Assembly: GCF_003254395.2 (NCBI RefSeq)
Contig: NC_037648.1
Coordinates: forward strand, 9,612,009 to 9,676,008
DNA from: Apis mellifera
Taxonomy: Eukaryota; Arthropoda; Insecta; Hymenoptera; Apidae
Direction of reading: 5' to 3'
Length of the DNA: 64,000 bases
Shown: positions 60,179 through 64,000 of the stretch, in pieces
Numbering within the stretch: position 1 is the stretch's first letter
Layout of the letters: every line of letters begins with the position of its first letter
Program-made: the position numbers and the translations under genes
The notes under the pieces: model-generated
The model's input: only the letters and a program-made list of their open reading frames with translations
Databases searched by the model: none
Told to the model about the DNA's origin: nothing

Positions 60179-63100
60179 CAATTTAGTAAATGGGTTTATT
60201 GTATCGTGACAAATCTGTTTTATTAAAATCCTGTTAAATATTTCGACAAATTTATTATTATCTCGCGCGTATATATATATATATCCCCTGCACGTTCATG
60301 AATGTATTATTAATCATAGAGAGAAATAATTTCATCCAACTGGCAGCACCAGTGTTATATCGATACCGATTGTTGCGCCGAAATGAATATACTTGTCTAA
60401 AATAATCGCGCAGCGACCATTTGTTAATTATTACAGTCTTTTAACTCGAACTCGAACGATGCAATAGGCGTTTCATTTCCGTTAATAAACCATTTTATGC
60501 TCGCGTGTTGCCTTTACCATTCATCATCGATTCATCATTAATCCAAACCGTTGGCTAATTGACGCGGGGGAAAAAAAATTAATTATCGGCCTACTACGAT
60601 GAATACGGAAAGGGAATATTAAATGGAGCGTGAAGTACCATTTTCCACCGCTGGACGTGGCCACGCGTTCATCGTGGATAATTGTGAAAAATGAATCGTA
60701 AACCGATCCGGTGCGATGAGAGGGAGAAGGGATATTTTCGAATCGTTTCGAAAATAAAAGTAAATCGAATATATCGAAGCGGTTGAAAGCATAATTACAC
60801 GGGAGGTGAGTGTAACGTGATTAATGTTACAAACGATTTAAAAAAAAAAAAAGAACGAAACGCAAAAATAATCAAATCAAAACTCGTAAAATAAGAGATA
60901 ATTCCAATCCTCTACGCGTTCGCTTCTTCCTCTAAAAAAAAAAAGAAGCTTCGCTCCTCGAGCAACCCCGGGCACGTAATCGCAGTTCCTCTTCCTCCTG
61001 TGAATTTATACAGTCGCTTCCATACAAGCGTACTCCCTTCTTCCCCCTATTTGAATAACACACTCTGCCTCTGGGATGTTCGAACAAATTTATTAGAGAA
61101 ATATGTACATGAATGGGATAAAGAGGAGGAGAGGGAAGATAACGAAAGTGAGCGAGATCTCTCCCTCCTTTTTCTCTCGAGAGAGGGTTGGGAAACCGCG
61201 AGAAAACTGAGAACAGGCGGTCGTTGTTGCGTCGTCCCTCCCTGATCTTAGGATTGGAGGAAATATGGCGCGGTGTACTTAAATCGAGGCCAGGTTTTCC
61301 GTTCCTTAGTCCCAGGGGGGACTTTGCTCCTGGTATACAACCACGCTTTATCTTTATCCGTTTCCCGCATCGTCGAGTTTCTATTTCGTTTGTTATTTCA
61401 CGCGCCCGGTGAGAACACGATTCCCTCCGTTTCCTTTGCTCGAATTTGTTTTTATTCCTCCCCTCCCCTCTCTTTTCTCCTTTGTCCCTCCACTTCGTTT
61501 TCACTTTCTTCACCCCCTCGACGAGGAGATGGTGGTAATTTTTCGTGCTCGTGTCGAAAATTAATTGCTTCTTCTTTTTGTTTATTCTCTCTTGTTGTTT
61601 TGATTAATAGGCGAATTGGAAAGGATGAAAAATGGAAATACTATTTTTTTTATTATTATTTATAGTCGAGAAAGGGAAGTATTTAAAAATATTCGTAATA
61701 TTGTTAATATTTTATCGTACAATTAATTTGTAATTACTTATCGATTATGATCGGAGAAAGAATTATTTTTAAATATTCTTCTATTTTTATCTGGATCGCG
61801 TGGACGGTAATTAAGATAAATAATTAACAAGCTACCTTTATTAAATTATCAATAAACCTAATTATTGGAGGACCAATTGAACATTGGTGAAAACATCTTT
61901 TGTAAAAATCTTTTCCTGATAACATTTGAACGAGGATACAATTATTAATGTCTATTTTTAACGATACAATGTAATTAAGGGATTCGTGTGCACAACGTGT
62001 TGCAAAATACATCGTGACTGTTAATTGCTAAAGATTATTTGAAGGTCTTACCACCTTTGCGCAAACACGGTGAAATGTATTTACACGAATAAATCAACGG
62101 GGAAGTAGAATAGATCCGCGTGCTTGTTTAAAGGGTTGTGCAAGTAGAACAGAACCGCGCCTGGTCAGACGCGGTCAGTCGAGGAGAATAGACCCGTGTT
62201 TTCTCTGCCGGTGGTTCGAGTTTAAACTCTCGGATAAATTACACGGATAAATTGTCTTGCGATTATTATTAATTATTTCTTTTTTTCTATTCTGTATTTG
62301 TATAACAATTCTTTTCCATTCAATCTTGTTGTACGTTTACCTTTAATTGAGATTCTAATTGTTTTGAAATTTGATAATTTTGGAATTGTATTTGTATTTT
62401 CAATCTTTCTCTATCTAAATATAGCAAGAGAGAGATACAAAGTTCATGTAAAATGGATAAATTATTATTTGAAATTATACTTTGTAAAAATGTTTCATTC
62501 ACGTGGAAATTTTTGTAGACTTTTTCTTAGAAAGTTGCGTTATATCGCAATTAAAATTTTCGAAATAAAATTTACAGCACGTATCTATCGATAATTAAAT
62601 CGATATATATCGCGCGCGTAATGAGATTCAAGTCTCTCTCTTTTTGAATTTAATTGCAAAATTCCGCTGTATCTTGTTTGCTTTATCGTCGCTACGTGCC
62701 ATTTGAACACTTTCGCATCTAAAGACGAGATATCCTCGCCTTATAGTTCACGTTCACGTTCCATTAGACGAGATATCTCCCGATACGTTCCTTTCATTAA
62801 AAACTTTCATTATTCGAATAAAAATCAATTCGCGAGGATATATCACCCGTAATGGTGATAAAAAGTTATTGGATATAAATTAAACGTAACTACACTACTC
62901 TCACCACTCTCGAGCTTCCCTTTACCCAAACAACATTATATTTATACGATCGATGAAGAGAAGAGATCTTCGCATTAATTTGTAATAAATTTTCATCGTG
63001 AACGAAATATAAATATACGCCGTTATAATAACCGAAATTTACAATAATAACAATAACAACAACGATAATCTCGAATAAGACACAATTGTACACAATTAAT

Positions 63101-64000
63101 TTATAGTACAGCTATTTATTACTTTGTACATATCGATAAATGGCGTACACAATAATGCCGCAACGTTGCATTAAACCGCCTCGAATAACAAACGTTTTAT
63201 GTTTATATGCAAACAGTTATCTCCGTTCAAACGTTTCCTCCCTCCCAGAATAATATTTGCACTGTACACTGTAGTTGTGCCCAAACTTATCATCATCCTT
63301 TTTCATCCTTTCAAAAAAAGGATTCCAATCCTTTTCCTTACAATTTTTCCAAACGATTTCCAAAAAAAAAAGTGTCGCGGACAATAATGTTTGCAAAAAA
63401 TAACAACAACGATCGTTTTCCTTCCCCTTTCCGTGAAATCACGATTGCAAACATCGTCGAGAAAAAAAAAAAGAAGAAGAAGAAAGATGAAATCGAGGAG
63501 AGGGGAGAAAAAAAACATTCGAGGAAATTTCTCGCTAACCAATTCCATGATACACGCGCTCGCGCGCGCCAGAAATATTAAAAAACATTTCGAGGAGACA
63601 AAGGCGCAAAGGGGGGAGAGGAGGGGGGAGGGAATGGATGGAAAAATCGAAACGATTGCGGACTCGTGGATACGAGGAACAATCCGGTATCCCCGAGTAA
63701 TTCCTCGGGAAAAATCGGTAACGCGATACGGATGAATAGCCCCGCCGCTCGCGTTCGCCGGGGGCGCAACGCCGCTGAATTCGTTATATTTCCTTTCAAA
63801 GCAGACCGTAAAAACAGCCGACCACCACCATCTGGGAGAAGCGGAGCGAGACGAGCGGAGGAGAATCGGCCTTTTATCGCGGACCATGAAAATTCGCATG
63901 AAAATCCATCGGTCCATCGGTCGAAAACGTTTGTTAGATTTCTCTCGCGCGAGTCGCCTGCTTTTCTTTTTCTCCCTCCTCCTCCTTTTTTTTTTTTTCT

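Larger units (their letters stand above)
55961..64000. other. non-coding tract to the window end
   Basis: No gene recognised. AT-rich DNA alternates with CpG-bearing patches at 56.1-56.5, 57.8-58.25, 60.6-60.8, 60.95-61.5, 62.1-62.2 and 63.5-63.95 kb. It contains (CTC)n near 57.76 kb, poly-A runs, an AAATA-rich stretch at 60.07-60.18 kb and purine/pyrimidine-biased runs near 59.1, 61.13, 63.46 and 63.6 kb. Long minus-strand frames at 60.93-61.51 (193 codons) and 63.30-63.92 kb (204 codons) pass through these biased runs and are not accepted as genes. Isolated donor-like strings occur at 56697 (CACAAC|GTAAGTAT) and 60806 (GGGAG|GTGAGTG) without supporting exons. Confidence 0.45.

Noticed and set aside
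60806..60812. Isolated donor GGGAG|GTGAGTG
   Set aside because: No accompanying acceptor or initiator; kept only as a note.
60932..61513. 193-codon minus-strand open frame
   Set aside because: The residues are mostly R, E, K, S and G from GA-rich DNA; two plus-strand frames overlap it, and no domain is visible.
63303..63917. 204-codon minus-strand open frame
   Set aside because: It passes through purine-biased simple sequence giving F/L/S-rich residues, and a plus-strand frame is open over the same DNA.

Overview
This looks like eukaryotic, most likely insect, genomic DNA. It is strongly AT-rich, with long A/T runs, (TA)n and (GA)n microsatellites, and many CpG-containing words in the more balanced patches. 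That texture is typical of a bee or other hymenopteran genome, but the species is an inference. I see no bacterial operons, no rRNA or tRNA, no CRISPR array and no intact transposon. The longest open frames are mostly low-complexity or arise from composition, and I recognise no protein family. The window is best read as a long intron and/or intergenic tract with regulatory elements, a few isolated exons and tandem repeats.

The most informative signals are splice signals. On the minus strand, two sites (boundaries 48960/48959 and 8748/8747) place a long pyrimidine tract and CAG acceptor directly against a donor: TTTCAG|GTAAGT and TTTCAG|GTATGT. This is the signature of recursive (ratchet) splice sites known from long insect introns. 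They are about 40 kb apart on the same strand, which suggests that much of the window is one very long intron of a minus-strand gene. The 8.75 kb site is followed 63 nt later by a second donor (ACAG|GTATGA), giving a possible recursive-splicing or cassette exon.

At 16.87-17.85 kb there is a candidate divergent promoter. A minus-strand first exon ends in a near-perfect donor (AAG|GTAAGTG) at 16872. A plus-strand first exon ends at 17847, with a start codon (Met-Asp-Ile) and donor CAG|GTATGA. The minus-strand exon could be an alternative first exon of the long-intron gene. A second plus-strand promoter with a short non-coding first exon lies at 53.33-53.43 kb: a YY1/Pho-type GCCGCCATCTT, the initiator TTTCAGTT, then AAAC|GTAAGTG.

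Region by region: 1-8.6 kb is AT-rich non-coding DNA with simple repeats. 9.99-10.58 kb is a three-copy tandem array of about 195 bp. 15.45-16.87 kb is an extremely AT-rich block with a perfect 22-bp inverted repeat. 16.87-17.85 kb is the divergent promoter. 19.1-19.5 kb is open in several frames on both strands. 20.6-21.1, 24.1-24.3, 28.4-28.65, 36.2-36.5, 41.1-41.35, 46.25-46.6, 48.7-48.96 and 52.0-52.2 kb are patches of complex sequence in AT-rich DNA, possibly conserved non-coding elements. 30.26-30.52 kb is a weak candidate terminal coding exon on the minus strand. 54.79-55.59 kb is a four-copy, exactly 202-bp satellite-like array. The rest to 64 kb is non-coding DNA with simple repeats. 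No expression data or alignment could be consulted, so exon and promoter calls are sequence-pattern inferences.
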